Source: CAZUNB01 sp964622235
GTDB taxonomy: Bacteria > Patescibacteriota > Saccharimonadia > Saccharimonadales > JAGPDM01
NCBI GenBank assembly: GCA_964622235.1
Contig: CAZUNB010000015.1
Location: forward strand, 1 to 25,313
Length of the DNA: 25,313 bases
Direction: 5' to 3'
Part shown: positions 14,045 through 21,995 of the stretch, in pieces
How the letters are laid out: each line of letters begins with the position of its first letter
Position numbering within the stretch: the first letter of the stretch is position 1
Translations under genes and position numbers: made by a program
Notes under the pieces: model-generated
What the model saw: only the letters and a program-made list of their open reading frames with translations
Database searches by the model: none
Told to the model about the DNA's origin: nothing

Positions 14045-14058
14045 GCGGCAAATGCCGC
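14045..14058 (-). other. Small GC-rich hairpin between rplO and secY
   Basis: GCGGCA (14045-14050) and TGCCGC (14053-14058) are inverted copies in the 40-nt gap between rplO and secY, just upstream of the secY ribosome-binding site. There is no U-run, so it is not a terminator. It could tune mRNA stability or read-through (inference). Confidence 0.45.
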
Positions 14059-14066
14059 GTTATGGA

Positions 14067-14552
14067 TTACTTTGTTTCTGCTTCTTTGGTGATTACTTCT
14101 TTAGATTTTCTCGGAACAACTTCTGTCTTAGTGAACTTCCCGCCAGCTGATTCAATAACGCTAAGTGCTCCAGCACTGACAAACTGTAAATTAATCTGCT
14201 TAGCAGTCTTCATTTCACCCTTAAGTACGACTTTTGCCAATGAGTCTGCATGAGGCACGATCCCGTGCTTAGACAAAACCTGATTATCGACAGTAGTTTC
14301 TGAAAGTTTTTCAAGTCGACCAGTTGTAACAGTTTCTACGGCACGTCGGTGAGACGTAAAGCCACGTAGCTTTGGCAGTCGCTGCAAGAGTGGTGTCTGA
14401 CCACCTTCGAAACTTCGTCGCTTTTTAGCACCACTTCGTGAGTTTTGACCCTTAGTACCACGTCCAGCAGTCTTTCCCTGACCGGCAGAAATGCCACGGC
14501 CTTTTCGGGTGCCTGTCTTGTTTTTAGTTACTTCTAATTCGTGATATTTCAT
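14067..14552 (-). CDS. rplO: 50S ribosomal protein uL15
   Basis: uL15 is a late-binding large-subunit protein. The 161-residue product begins MKYHELEVTKNKTGTRKGRG, followed by the glycine-rich basic arm GQGKTAGRGTKGQNSRSGA and FEGGQTPLLQRLPKLRGF, the family signature. The C-terminal domain carries SVIESAGGKFT and an extra charged tail. It starts 2 nt after the rpsE stop. rpmD, which usually lies between, is absent. Confidence 0.97.
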   Translation of the reverse strand: MKYHELEVTKNKTGTRKGRGISAGQGKTAGRGTKGQNSRSGAKKRRSFEGGQTPLLQRLPKLRGFTSHRRAVETVTTGRLEKLSETTVDNQVLSKHGIVPHADSLAKVVLKGEMKTAKQINLQFVSAGALSVIESAGGKFTKTEVVPRKSKEVITKEAETK

Positions 14553-14554
14553 AG

Positions 14555-15118
14555 TTACGCCTCTGCCTTCACTTTGTCGGTTTTTTTAGCTGTTTGTTTC
14601 CTAGCAGATGCTCGGGATTTTCTAACACCTTCATGTAACTCAGCAGTAACCCAATTTTCTTTAGCAACTGAACTGCCTAAAGCTTGAACCGTGGCGTATG
14701 CAACATTGATCTTATTGCTTGAACCGAGTGATTTACAGATGATATTCTTCAGCCCAGTGACATCGAGTACATTACGCATAGTACCGCCGGCATTCAAACC
14801 AGTACCAGCTGGAGCAGGCTTCAACATAACTCGTGCTCCACCAACACGGCCAGCAATTTCGTGTGGGATTGTTTCATTGTCAATAACAATAGTAATCATA
14901 TTCTTTTTAGCGGTATCTACGGCTTTCGTAACTGCGGTCTGAACATCAGCACCCTTAGCAACGCCAACACCAACACGAGTTTTAGTATCACCAACGACTA
15001 CAGTCGCTCGGAAACGGAATCGCCGTCCACCTTTAACTACACGTGCAACACGGTCAATACTTATAACCGTTTCACTAAATTCTTTTTTCTCAATTTCGTC
15101 TGGTCGTTGTCTGGCCAT
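14555..15118 (-). CDS. rpsE: 30S ribosomal protein uS5
   Basis: uS5 lies at the mRNA entry and decoding region. The 187-residue product has the double-stranded-RNA-binding-like domain SETVISIDRVARVVKGGRRF, VVVGDTKTRVGVGVAKGADV, HEIAGRVGGARVMLKPAPAG and TGLNAGGTMRNVLDVTGLKN. It ends in a lysine-rich tail (QTAKKTDKVKAEA). It directly abuts rplR without any gap. Confidence 0.97.
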   Translation of the reverse strand: MARQRPDEIEKKEFSETVISIDRVARVVKGGRRFRFRATVVVGDTKTRVGVGVAKGADVQTAVTKAVDTAKKNMITIVIDNETIPHEIAGRVGGARVMLKPAPAGTGLNAGGTMRNVLDVTGLKNIICKSLGSSNKINVAYATVQALGSSVAKENWVTAELHEGVRKSRASARKQTAKKTDKVKAEA

Positions 15119-15463
15119 CTAGAACTCCAATCCTGCTTCGCGGGCTGCTTCTGCCAACGCTTTAATTCGTCCATGATATTTCTTGCCATTTCGATCAAAG
15201 ACTACTTTTGTTACTTTGGCTTTTTTAGCACTTGCAGCAATTTGTTTGCCGACTTCGGTTGCTGTGTCGGTTTTCGTCACTTTTTGTACTAAAACTCGAG
15301 CTGAAGCAAGTGTTTCACCTTTTGCATCATCAATAATCTGTGCGGAAATCGCTTTATTACTAACAAAGACTGACAATCGAGGACGAGCCAGGTCGCCAAA
15401 GATTCGTCCGCGAGAACGAGCCTTTCGGGCGGTTTGTAATCGTTGTTTTGTTGGATCTGCCAT
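15119..15463 (-). CDS. rplR: 50S ribosomal protein uL18
   Basis: uL18 carries 5S rRNA into the large subunit. The 114-residue product has the expected RPRLSVFVSNKAISAQIIDD, the KGETLASA segment, and the C-terminal VVFDRNGKKYHGRIKALAEA with AREAGLEF. It lies 2 nt after rplF and abuts rpsE. Confidence 0.96.
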   Translation of the reverse strand: MADPTKQRLQTARKARSRGRIFGDLARPRLSVFVSNKAISAQIIDDAKGETLASARVLVQKVTKTDTATEVGKQIAASAKKAKVTKVVFDRNGKKYHGRIKALAEAAREAGLEF

Positions 15464-15465
15464 AT

Positions 15466-16002
15466 CTATGCTCCTGCCGTCTTACCAGATTTTCTGATGA
15501 TTATTTCGTCAATGTAACGAATTCCTTTACCTTTATACGGTTCAGGTTTTCTGAATGCTCGAATTTTTGCTGCAACTTGACCGACTTTCTGTTTGTCAAT
15601 TCCAGAAATAGTAATGTTAGATTTCTCAACAACTACCTTGATATCATTCGGGATTGTAAAGTTAATGTCGTGTGAAAAGCCAAGGCTTAGCTTAAGTGTA
15701 TCGCCGCTAACATTAGCCTTATAGCCGACACCAGTTACGATAAGAGTTTTTTCAAAACCTTTACTTACACCTTCGACCATATTAGCAACGAGACTACGAA
15801 CGAGTCCATGGAATGAACGGTCTTTCTTTTCTTCGCTGCCTCGCTCAATAGTGACTAATCCAGCTTCAATCTTAAGGCTTATATTACCAGGGATATTCTG
15901 AGTTAGTTCGCCTCTGCTACCTTTTACAGTAACAACTGAACCATCAACACTGACATCTATGCCAGCGGGGATTTCTATTGGTTGTTTTCCTATTCGGCTC
16001 AT
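15466..16002 (-). CDS. rplF: 50S ribosomal protein uL6
   Basis: uL6 sits near the factor-binding site of the large subunit. The 178-residue product begins MSRIGKQPIEIPAGIDVSVD, with two tandem L6 folds. The second contains EKSNITISGIDKQKVGQVAA and the signature PEPYKGKGIRYIDE. I chose the ATG at 16000-16002 because AGGT lies 8 nt upstream and MSRIGK is the conserved start; an in-frame ATG five codons upstream overlaps rpsH. One base separates it from the rpsH stop. Confidence 0.96.
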   Translation of the reverse strand: MSRIGKQPIEIPAGIDVSVDGSVVTVKGSRGELTQNIPGNISLKIEAGLVTIERGSEEKKDRSFHGLVRSLVANMVEGVSKGFEKTLIVTGVGYKANVSGDTLKLSLGFSHDINFTIPNDIKVVVEKSNITISGIDKQKVGQVAAKIRAFRKPEPYKGKGIRYIDEIIIRKSGKTAGA

Positions 16003-16003
16003 A

Positions 16004-16399
16004 CTAATAGACCTCACACATTACTTCGCCACCAATTTTCTTTTTGCGAGCTTCGAAGTCAGTCATGACTCCTTGGCTTGTTGAAACAATCGAAATACCT
16101 CGTCCACCAAGAACTGGATGAATATCCCGAGCAGCAGCATGGTAACGACGACCAGGTTTACTAACTCGTTTAATTTCAGAGATTCGAGCTGGTTGATCGT
16201 TTTCGCGAAGAATAAGTCTAAGATCTTTAAAAGAACTAGTCTCATTATCAACTACCTCTACTGACTGAATAAAGCCTGCTTTAGCTATTTCTTCAGCAAT
16301 ATTTTGTTTAAGCTTACTAAATGGAATTCGAACTGTGGTTTTATTAACCGCTAGTGCGTTTCTGATTCGTGTGAGCATGTCTGCAATTGGATCTGTCAT
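16004..16399 (-). CDS. rpsH: 30S ribosomal protein uS8
   Basis: uS8 binds helix 21 of 16S rRNA and, in E. coli, represses the spc operon at the rplE mRNA. The 131-residue product begins MTDPIADMLTRIRNALAVNK and ends with the signature GRGISIVSTSQGVMTDFEAR and GGEVMCEVY. It is complete. A spc-type regulatory stem was not obvious by eye near rplE. Confidence 0.97.
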   Translation of the reverse strand: MTDPIADMLTRIRNALAVNKTTVRIPFSKLKQNIAEEIAKAGFIQSVEVVDNETSSFKDLRLILRENDQPARISEIKRVSKPGRRYHAAARDIHPVLGGRGISIVSTSQGVMTDFEARKKKIGGEVMCEVY

Positions 16400-16411
16400 A
16401 TAATTCCTTTC

Positions 16412-16681
16412 CTACCAGCTCGACTTCGTTATGCCGGGTATTTCGCCTTTGGCGGCGTGCCTGCGGAAGCTACTTCTACTTAAACCGAATCTTCTGATAT
16501 ATGCATGAGGTCGACCTGTCTCTTCGCATCGGTTTTTCCAACGAGTTGGACTTGAATTTCGTGGCAATCGAGCCAATCCATCTAAGTCTCCAAGGGCTTT
16601 CAATTCGGCTCGCTTAGCGGCATACTTTAAGATCATTTTTTTTCTTTTTTCATCTCGGGCAATGTTAGATTTGCGAGCCAT
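16412..16681 (-). CDS. rpsN: 30S ribosomal protein uS14, zinc-free long form
   Basis: uS14 is a head protein of the small subunit. The 89-residue product (MARKSNIARDEKRKKMILKY, then SSPTRWKNRCEETGRPHAYI and FGLSRSSFRRHAAKGEIPG) is the long cysteine-poor form rather than the 61-residue zinc-ribbon type. Only one cysteine remains. It lies 1 nt after rplE and 12 nt before rpsH. Confidence 0.97.
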   Translation of the reverse strand: MARKSNIARDEKRKKMILKYAAKRAELKALGDLDGLARLPRNSSPTRWKNRCEETGRPHAYIRRFGLSRSSFRRHAAKGEIPGITKSSW

Positions 16682-16682
16682 C

Positions 16683-17249
16683 TTACTTCCTTTCTTTCAT
16701 AAACGGCATACCAAACACTTGCAAAAGTGCTCGCGATGACTCAGCATCACCATTTTTAATTACAATGTTAATCTGTAGACCATGCAAAGTGATGGTATCT
16801 TCATATGCAAGTTCAGAGAAGACCGATTGTTCTTTGATTCCAAGACTGAAATTACCAGATTTATCGAAAGCGGTCTTTTTAACACCATGAAAGTCGCGTG
16901 TTTGTGGTAGAACAACGTTTATAAGTCGCTCTAAGAATTCATACATTTGTGCGCCACGAAGTGTTACCTTTATACCGATTTTGTTCTGTCCGGCTCGTAT
17001 TTTGAAACCAGCAATTGATTTCTTAGCGAAAGTTTCTACTGGTTCTTGACCTGTAATTTTTCGCAAAGTGTTAGCGGCTGTTTCTTTCATGCGTTTATCA
17101 TCTTTAGATTTTCCAAGCCCTACGTTAAGAGTTATCTTAGTAATCTGCGGAACTTGGTGGATATTCTTAAGCTTTAGATCTTTTTGAAGCTTCGCACGGA
17201 GTTCAGTTTTATACTTAGGTTGTAGGTTGTTGGTTGTTACGGTAGCCAT
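16683..17249 (-). CDS. rplE: 50S ribosomal protein uL5
   Basis: uL5 binds 5S rRNA and forms an intersubunit bridge. The 188-residue product has NIHQVPQITKITLNVGLGK, TGQEPVETFAKKSIAGFKIR, VTLRGAQMYEFLERLINVVL, and DFHGVKKTAFDKSGNFSLGI, all conserved in the family. Its ATG overlaps the rplX stop by one base. Confidence 0.97.
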   Translation of the reverse strand: MATVTTNNLQPKYKTELRAKLQKDLKLKNIHQVPQITKITLNVGLGKSKDDKRMKETAANTLRKITGQEPVETFAKKSIAGFKIRAGQNKIGIKVTLRGAQMYEFLERLINVVLPQTRDFHGVKKTAFDKSGNFSLGIKEQSVFSELAYEDTITLHGLQINIVIKNGDAESSRALLQVFGMPFMKERK

Positions 17250-17596
17250 TACTTGATCTCCTTCCCGCCAGCTTGTTTATAAATTCGGACTTTGTCACCA
17301 CTCTTGTTTGTCGAAAAACCAATTCTACTAGTTTTCGTCTTGTCGGTCGGGTGGACAATCGCAACGCTTGAAGCCCAGACTGGCTTTGTTAACTCTTCGA
17401 TGCCGCCTTGTGGGTTCGCTTGGGTTGGCTTACGATGTTTCTTGACTATATTGATACCATCAACAACAACTTTATTATCGAGAGGTAAGACTTGTACAAT
17501 CTTGCCAGTTTGACCACGTTGCTTACCGCGACGCATCATCACTTCATCACCAACTTTCAGTTTCATCTTCACAGGTGTTTTTGGAATTTTATTCAT
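17249..17596 (-). CDS. rplX: 50S ribosomal protein uL24
   Basis: uL24 is one of two assembly initiators of the large subunit. The 115-residue product contains the KOW motif at KVGDEVMMRRGKQRGQTGKI (about 14-33) followed by VLPLDNKVVVDGINIVKKH and KPTQANPQGGIEE, the family signature. It is separated from rplN by 2 nt. Confidence 0.97.
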   Translation of the reverse strand: MNKIPKTPVKMKLKVGDEVMMRRGKQRGQTGKIVQVLPLDNKVVVDGINIVKKHRKPTQANPQGGIEELTKPVWASSVAIVHPTDKTKTSRIGFSTNKSGDKVRIYKQAGGKEIK

Positions 17597-17598
17597 GA

Positions 17599-17967
17599 TT
17601 AAAGAACCTCCGGTGCAAGACTGATAACTTTTTGGTGACCCATTTCACGTAATTCGCGCGGGACAGGTCCAAAAATACGAGTTGCTCGTGGAAGTTTATT
17701 GTCATCAATAATAACAGCTGCATTATCGTCAAAGCTAATAGTCGAGCCATCACTTCGTCGAATTTGGTCGCGAGTACGAACAACCAGTGCTTTAACAACG
17801 CTCTTTTTCTTAACAGTTCCGTTTGGAAGTGCGACCTTGACCGTGGCGGTGATAATATCACCAACTCTAGCATAACGCTTACCTGAGCCACCAAGCACAC
17901 GAATACAAAGGATTTCTTTAGCACCACTGTTGTCAGTTACTTTTAAGCGGGATTCTTGCTGGATCAT
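17599..17967 (-). CDS. rplN: 50S ribosomal protein uL14
   Basis: uL14 contributes to an intersubunit bridge. The 122-residue product starts MIQQESRLKVTDNSGAKEI and has RVLGGSGKRYARVGDIITAT, VKALVVRTRDQIRRSDGSTI and a conserved end with FGPVPRELREMGHQKVISLA. The start overlaps the rpsQ end by 4 nt. Confidence 0.97.
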   Translation of the reverse strand: MIQQESRLKVTDNSGAKEILCIRVLGGSGKRYARVGDIITATVKVALPNGTVKKKSVVKALVVRTRDQIRRSDGSTISFDDNAAVIIDDNKLPRATRIFGPVPRELREMGHQKVISLAPEVL

Positions 17968-18215
17968 ACGCTACCTTCTTTACGTCGGATAATTTCAGCT
18001 AGTATGAAATGTTTAGTTTTGCTGATCGGACGGGATTCTGTAATACGAACTTTATCACCAACTTTAGCTTCGTTCTTTTCATCATGAACCTGGAAACTTT
18101 TTGAAATAGTGTACTGCTTACGATAGAGCGGGTGCATTTTTCGGCGATCAACAGACACAACAATAGTCTTGTTGTTTTTCTCTGATTTGACTGTTCCGGT
18201 TAGTTCGGTGCTCAT
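17964..18215 (-). CDS. rpsQ: 30S ribosomal protein uS17
   Basis: uS17 is a primary 16S-binding OB-fold protein. The 83-residue product has ELTGTVKSEKNNKTIVVSVD and KMHPLYRKQYTISKSFQVHD followed by KVGDKVRITESRPISKTKHF, the family signature. It overlaps both neighbours by 4 nt (ATGA type), which points to coupled translation. Confidence 0.97.
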   Translation of the reverse strand: MSTELTGTVKSEKNNKTIVVSVDRRKMHPLYRKQYTISKSFQVHDEKNEAKVGDKVRITESRPISKTKHFILAEIIRRKEGSV

Positions 18216-18406
18216 GTTTCTGCTCCTTGTTCTTTCGCTAGTGTTAGCGCCCGTGCGATTTCTCGCTTGAGATTCTTTACTTTTCTAACATTCTTTTCAT
18301 CACTTTGTAGCTTTTCTCGTTTGATAGTTGCTATTTCAACCTGTAGGTTCTTAGCGTGAACCTGCAGCTCCTTAGTGGTTTTCTTTCTCATTTGTTCAAT
18401 AGTCAT
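18212..18406 (-). CDS. rpmC: 50S ribosomal protein uL29
   Basis: uL29 lies at the tunnel exit beside uL23. The 64-residue, all-helical product reads MTIEQMRKKTTKELQVHAK, with the later KVRNVKK-like segment KNVRKVKNLKREIARALTLA that matches the family end. It overlaps rplP and rpsQ by 4 nt each. Confidence 0.93.
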   Translation of the reverse strand: MTIEQMRKKTTKELQVHAKNLQVEIATIKREKLQSDEKNVRKVKNLKREIARALTLAKEQGAET

Positions 18407-18831
18407 GATTCGCTCCGTTCGATACTGTGCTTAATCAGGAAGCGAGTACGGACTGGCAGTTTATGACCAGCAAGTCGCATAGCCTCTCGAGCTATCTCTT
18501 CAGTAACACCATCCATTTCAAACATAACGGTGCCAGGCTTAACACGAGCGCAGAAAAATTCAGGATTACCTTTACCACTACCCATTTTAACATCATGAGG
18601 CTTACGAGAAACTGAAATACTAGGGAAGATTCTAATCCAAATCTTACCACCACGCTTAACATATCGTGTCATTGCACGTCGAGCAGCTTCGATTTGACGA
18701 CTAGTAACACGTTCAGCGGTCGTAGCTTGTAAACCATACCTACCAAAAGCAACGGTATTGCCACGAGTGGCTTCACCCTTATTGCGGCCCTTCATAGTCT
18801 TTCGGTACTTTTGTTTCTTTGGCATTAACAT
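18403..18831 (-). CDS. rplP: 50S ribosomal protein uL16
   Basis: uL16 helps position A-site tRNA. The 142-residue product starts MLMPKKQKYRKTMKGRNKG, matching the canonical MLxPKRxKxRK start; an upstream in-frame ATG would run back into rpsC. Further marks are FGRYGLQATTAERVTSRQIE, RRAMTRYVKRGGKIWIRIFP, and GSGKGNPEFFCARVKPGTVM. The start lies 1 nt beyond the rpsC stop. Confidence 0.96.
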   Translation of the reverse strand: MLMPKKQKYRKTMKGRNKGEATRGNTVAFGRYGLQATTAERVTSRQIEAARRAMTRYVKRGGKIWIRIFPSISVSRKPHDVKMGSGKGNPEFFCARVKPGTVMFEMDGVTEEIAREAMRLAGHKLPVRTRFLIKHSIERSES

Positions 18832-18832
18832 T

Positions 18833-19462
18833 TTATTTAGCCTCGCCTTTGTGAATCCACACCTTAACGCCAATAGTTCCAGCTGGAGTGTTGGCTACAG
18901 CTAATGCGTAGTCAATTTCAGCTCGGAGTGTATGAAGTGGCACCGATCCTAAAATTTCCTTTTCACGTCGAGCCATTTCAGAATTATTTAATCGTCCAGC
19001 TAGCTCAACACGAATACCCTTAGCACCGGCTCGCATTGTATTCTGTGCGCTCATTTTCATTGCGCGACGGAAACTAATGCGTCGTTGTAGTTGGTGAGCA
19101 ATATTTTCTGCTACCAATTTCGCAAACATTTCAGGTTTTTTAACTTCTTCAATGTTTAGTCGAACAGGAACTTTGATGATTTTTTCGACAGCAGCTTTAA
19201 GCTCCTGCGCGCCACTACCACCACGGCCGATAACAACACCAGCTTTTGCTGTATGAACAGTTACTGTCACAAGATTAGGAGCGCGTTCAATATCAACTCT
19301 GTTTATAGATCCACGGAAACCATATTTATCATCGATCAATTTGCGAACAGTGATATCTTCGATTAGAAAGCGCTTATAGTCTTTCTTCTCAGCGAACCAA
19401 CGTGAACGCCAGTCTTTATTAAGCTGCAGTCGCATGCTTGTTGGATTTACTTTTTGTCCCAT
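18833..19462 (-). CDS. rpsC: 30S ribosomal protein uS3
   Basis: uS3 is at the mRNA entry channel with helicase activity. The 209-residue product starts MGQKVNPTSMRLQLNKDW at the ATG 19460-19462 with GAGG upstream; the longer open frame only overlaps rplV. It has the KH domain with AGVVIGRGGSGAQELKAAVE and the C-terminal FRRAMKMSAQNTMRAGAKGI and GAREIL-like ARREKEILGSVPLHTLRAEI. It is complete. Confidence 0.97.
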   Translation of the reverse strand: MGQKVNPTSMRLQLNKDWRSRWFAEKKDYKRFLIEDITVRKLIDDKYGFRGSINRVDIERAPNLVTVTVHTAKAGVVIGRGGSGAQELKAAVEKIIKVPVRLNIEEVKKPEMFAKLVAENIAHQLQRRISFRRAMKMSAQNTMRAGAKGIRVELAGRLNNSEMARREKEILGSVPLHTLRAEIDYALAVANTPAGTIGVKVWIHKGEAK

Positions 19463-19463
19463 A

Positions 19464-19943
19464 CTATTTATCCTCTGCTTTCTTCTTCGAGGTTGGTTTC
19501 TTCTTAGTCGCTTCGGCCTTCTTGGTAGTAGTTGGCTTTTTAGTAGCTTCTGATTTAATAGTAGCTGCTTTGGCTGTAGCTTTCTCAGTCTTATCTGCTT
19601 TAGCAGGACGAACATCGCCAGTAACGACAACGAGTATGTTGCAGCTATGTCGACGATACGGCTTAGCGCGTCCACGAGCTCCTGCTCGGAATCGCTTCAT
19701 CATAGTTCCCTGTGAAACTTCTAATCGAGTTACGACTAAACTATCTGATTTAACGTTATGATTGTGCGTTGCGTTTGCGCGAGCACTAGAGATCGCTTTA
19801 GCAATATCTTTGGCTGAGCGATTTGGTGTATGTTCGAGGATAGTCAAAGCATCACCGACTGTTCGGCCACGAACCAGACCAGCTACCAAGTTAGTCTTAC
19901 GTCTAGAGATTCGCACACCATTGGCTTTAGCAACTACATCCAT
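19464..19943 (-). CDS. rplV: 50S ribosomal protein uL22 with basic tail
   Basis: uL22 lines the exit tunnel. The 159-residue product has the core domain in the first 110 residues: RRKTNLVAGLVRGRTVGDAL, ANATHNHNVKSDSLVVTRLE and FRAGARGRAKPYRRHSCNIL. It then carries a 45-residue tail of K, A, T and E (TKKPTTTKKAEATKKKPTSK), probably disordered. Such tails vary between lineages. It overlaps the rpsS stop by one base. Confidence 0.97.
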   Translation of the reverse strand: MDVVAKANGVRISRRKTNLVAGLVRGRTVGDALTILEHTPNRSAKDIAKAISSARANATHNHNVKSDSLVVTRLEVSQGTMMKRFRAGARGRAKPYRRHSCNILVVVTGDVRPAKADKTEKATAKAATIKSEATKKPTTTKKAEATKKKPTSKKKAEDK

Positions 19944-20209
19944 TATTTAGCCAACTTTCCACCGTGACGACGGAACTTACGAGTTGGCGAGAACTCACCT
20001 AGTTTATGGCCAACCATGTTTTCTGTAATGTGAACCGGTACGTGGACCTTGCCGTTATGTACTGCGATAGTCCTACCGACCATTTCAGGGCTTATTGTAC
20101 TTGAACGACTCCATGTCTTAACAACGCTACGGTCGTCAGTGCTGAGTGCATCGATCTTAGCAGCGAGTTTCGGGTCTATAAATGGTCCTTTTTTTAAACT
20201 TCGACTCAT
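19943..20209 (-). CDS. rpsS: 30S ribosomal protein uS19
   Basis: uS19 sits in the head of the small subunit. The 88-residue product begins MSRSLKKGPFIDPKLAAKID and contains TWSRSSTISPEMVGRTIAVH and NMVGHKLGEFSPTRKFRRHG, the family signature. It starts 3 nt after rplB. Confidence 0.97.
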   Translation of the reverse strand: MSRSLKKGPFIDPKLAAKIDALSTDDRSVVKTWSRSSTISPEMVGRTIAVHNGKVHVPVHITENMVGHKLGEFSPTRKFRRHGGKLAK

Positions 20210-20212
20210 GTC

Positions 20213-21049
20213 TTATTTCCTTTTCGCCTGATGACGGTTTCGTACGATTAATGATTGGTTACGTTTATTGCGCCTGGTCTTAAGACCAAGAGCCTTCTGA
20301 CCCCAAGGAGTCTTCGGATGTCCACCGAGGCTACCTTTACCGCCATCACCACCACCCATAGGGTGATCAGCTGCGTTCATGGCTCGTCCCTTAACGCTTG
20401 GGCGCCAACCGAGGCGACGCTTTCGACCAGCAGAACCGTATTTGATGTTCTGATGTTGTTCGTTACCAACTGCTCCAATAGCTGCGCTACATTCTAACCT
20501 AAATTTGCGAATCTCGCCACTAGGTAAACGAACTTGAGCATAATCGCCCTCTTTGGCCATCAGCTGGGCTTTTGTGCCGGCTGAACGAACCATTTGTGCT
20601 CCTTTCCCAGGCTGCATTTCAATTGCGTAAATTGTAGTACCGGCAGGTATTTCACTTAACGGCAATCGGTTACCATTAGAAATGGTAGCTTCTGTTCCTG
20701 AAGTTATTTTCTGTCCAGCTTTCATAGTACTGCTAGCAACAATGTATGAGAACTTACCTGTGTTGTCTTTGACGAGTGCAATATGTGCTGATCGGTTTGG
20801 ATCGTATTCGAGTCTCTCGACGGTGCCTTCGAAATTATCAGGAAGCTTCATGCTAACGTCACGATAGAGTCGTTTAACGCCTGAACCACGATGCCGAACA
20901 GTGATTCGTCCTTGGTTATTTCGTCCTGCGTTAGATTTCTTAATCGAAGTCAGGCTCTTGACTGGACGGCCTTTGTGAAGACCATCGCGGCTGGCTGTGG
21001 TCATACCACGTCGAGCTGGTGTTGTTGGTTTGTAAGTTTTAATAGCCAT
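20213..21049 (-). CDS. rplB: 50S ribosomal protein uL2
   Basis: uL2 is essential near the peptidyl-transferase centre. The 278-residue product has KTYKPTTPARRGMTTASRDG, NNQGRITVRHRGSGVKRLYR, VEYDPNRSAHIAL-like YDPNRSAHIALVKDNTGKFS, and the C-terminal HPMGGGDGGKGSLGGHPKTP, a conserved loop with the histidine close to the catalytic centre. It starts 2 nt after rplW. Confidence 0.97.
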   Translation of the reverse strand: MAIKTYKPTTPARRGMTTASRDGLHKGRPVKSLTSIKKSNAGRNNQGRITVRHRGSGVKRLYRDVSMKLPDNFEGTVERLEYDPNRSAHIALVKDNTGKFSYIVASSTMKAGQKITSGTEATISNGNRLPLSEIPAGTTIYAIEMQPGKGAQMVRSAGTKAQLMAKEGDYAQVRLPSGEIRKFRLECSAAIGAVGNEQHQNIKYGSAGRKRRLGWRPSVKGRAMNAADHPMGGGDGGKGSLGGHPKTPWGQKALGLKTRRNKRNQSLIVRNRHQAKRK

Positions 21050-21051
21050 GA

Positions 21052-21360
21052 TTATGCCTCGCCCTCAGTTTCAAATACAGTGATAGAATCGCCAGATGCT
21101 AACGTAACATATGCATGTTTAGTCTTGTTGCGTCGTCCAGAAATTGGCTGACTGCGTTTTCGTCCTGTTCTCTTAGCTTTTCCGTCTTGAACCAAAATAT
21201 TTACTTTGGTTACTTTTACATCATATTGAGTTTGTACAGCTTCTTTAACGGTTACTTTGTTAGCAGTTAAAGGTACATCGAAAACATAGACATTCTGATT
21301 CTGAGACTGAACGTATGATTTTTCACTGATACGTGGGGTTACGATTAATTGATTACTCAT
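21052..21360 (-). CDS. rplW: 50S ribosomal protein uL23
   Basis: uL23 docks trigger factor and SRP at the tunnel exit. The 102-residue product has VTPRISEKSYVQSQNQNVYV, FDVPLTANKVTVKEAVQTQY and VKVTKVNILVQDGKAKRTGR, as in the family. Its start overlaps the rplD end by 4 nt. Confidence 0.95.
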   Translation of the reverse strand: MSNQLIVTPRISEKSYVQSQNQNVYVFDVPLTANKVTVKEAVQTQYDVKVTKVNILVQDGKAKRTGRKRSQPISGRRNKTKHAYVTLASGDSITVFETEGEA

Positions 21361-21995
21361 TTAGCTACTCCTAGATTTTCTTCGAGAGAGCTGAGTGCTT
21401 TCTTTGTAAAAACAATGCTGTGAGCATTTAGAACTTCATAAACGTTTAAGTAGCTAACTTGCTTTAGTTGTGCAAATGGGATGTTACGGGCAGCACGCGA
21501 CAACATTTCGTCAAAAGAATCAGTAACCATCAGCACACCACGATCGATATCAAGCTTCTGCAGTAGACCTGCAATCTCTTTAGTCTTACCTTCTTTAACT
21601 GTAAAATCTTCGATAACCATGATAGCATTTTGCTCAGCAGCCAGAGTCAGTGCTTGACGGAGAGCTTTCTGCTTGGCTTTCTTGTTGATTTTTTTAGTGA
21701 AATTACGATCATCGGTTGGACCAAAAGTGATACCACCACCACGCCAAATAGGAGAGCGAATCGAACCATGTCGAGCCCGGCCAGTACCTTTTTGCTTCCA
21801 CGGCTTCTTACCACCGCCACGAACTTCGCCACGCGTTTTAACGTGAGCGTTGATAGTACGACCATTTGATAGGTAAGCTACGTAAGTATCTTTCAGTAGC
21901 TGATGAGACTGAATATCTTCAGCGAAGACATTTTCTGGGAGATCAACCTTGGAAGTCGACTTTGAACCAGTTTTTGTGAAACTAGCAACACTCAT
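21357..21995 (-). CDS. rplD: 50S ribosomal protein uL4
   Basis: uL4 lines the exit tunnel with its extended loop and in E. coli represses its own operon. The 212-residue product shows THVKTRGEVRGGGKKPWKQK-type sequence (HVKTRGEVRGGGKKPWKQ) and GRARHGSIRSPIWRGGGITF, the tunnel loop, followed by a globular domain ending NVYEVLNAHSIVFTKKAL. It overlaps the rplC stop by one base. The leader upstream of rplC could be its regulatory target (inference). Confidence 0.96.
   Translation of the reverse strand: MSVASFTKTGSKSTSKVDLPENVFAEDIQSHQLLKDTYVAYLSNGRTINAHVKTRGEVRGGGKKPWKQKGTGRARHGSIRSPIWRGGGITFGPTDDRNFTKKINKKAKQKALRQALTLAAEQNAIMVIEDFTVKEGKTKEIAGLLQKLDIDRGVLMVTDSFDEMLSRAARNIPFAQLKQVSYLNVYEVLNAHSIVFTKKALSSLEENLGVAK

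Noticed and set aside
14861..15292. 143-codon plus-strand open frame across rpsE and rplR
   Set aside because: It is antisense to two certain ribosomal genes and rich in F, N and S as expected for an antisense frame.
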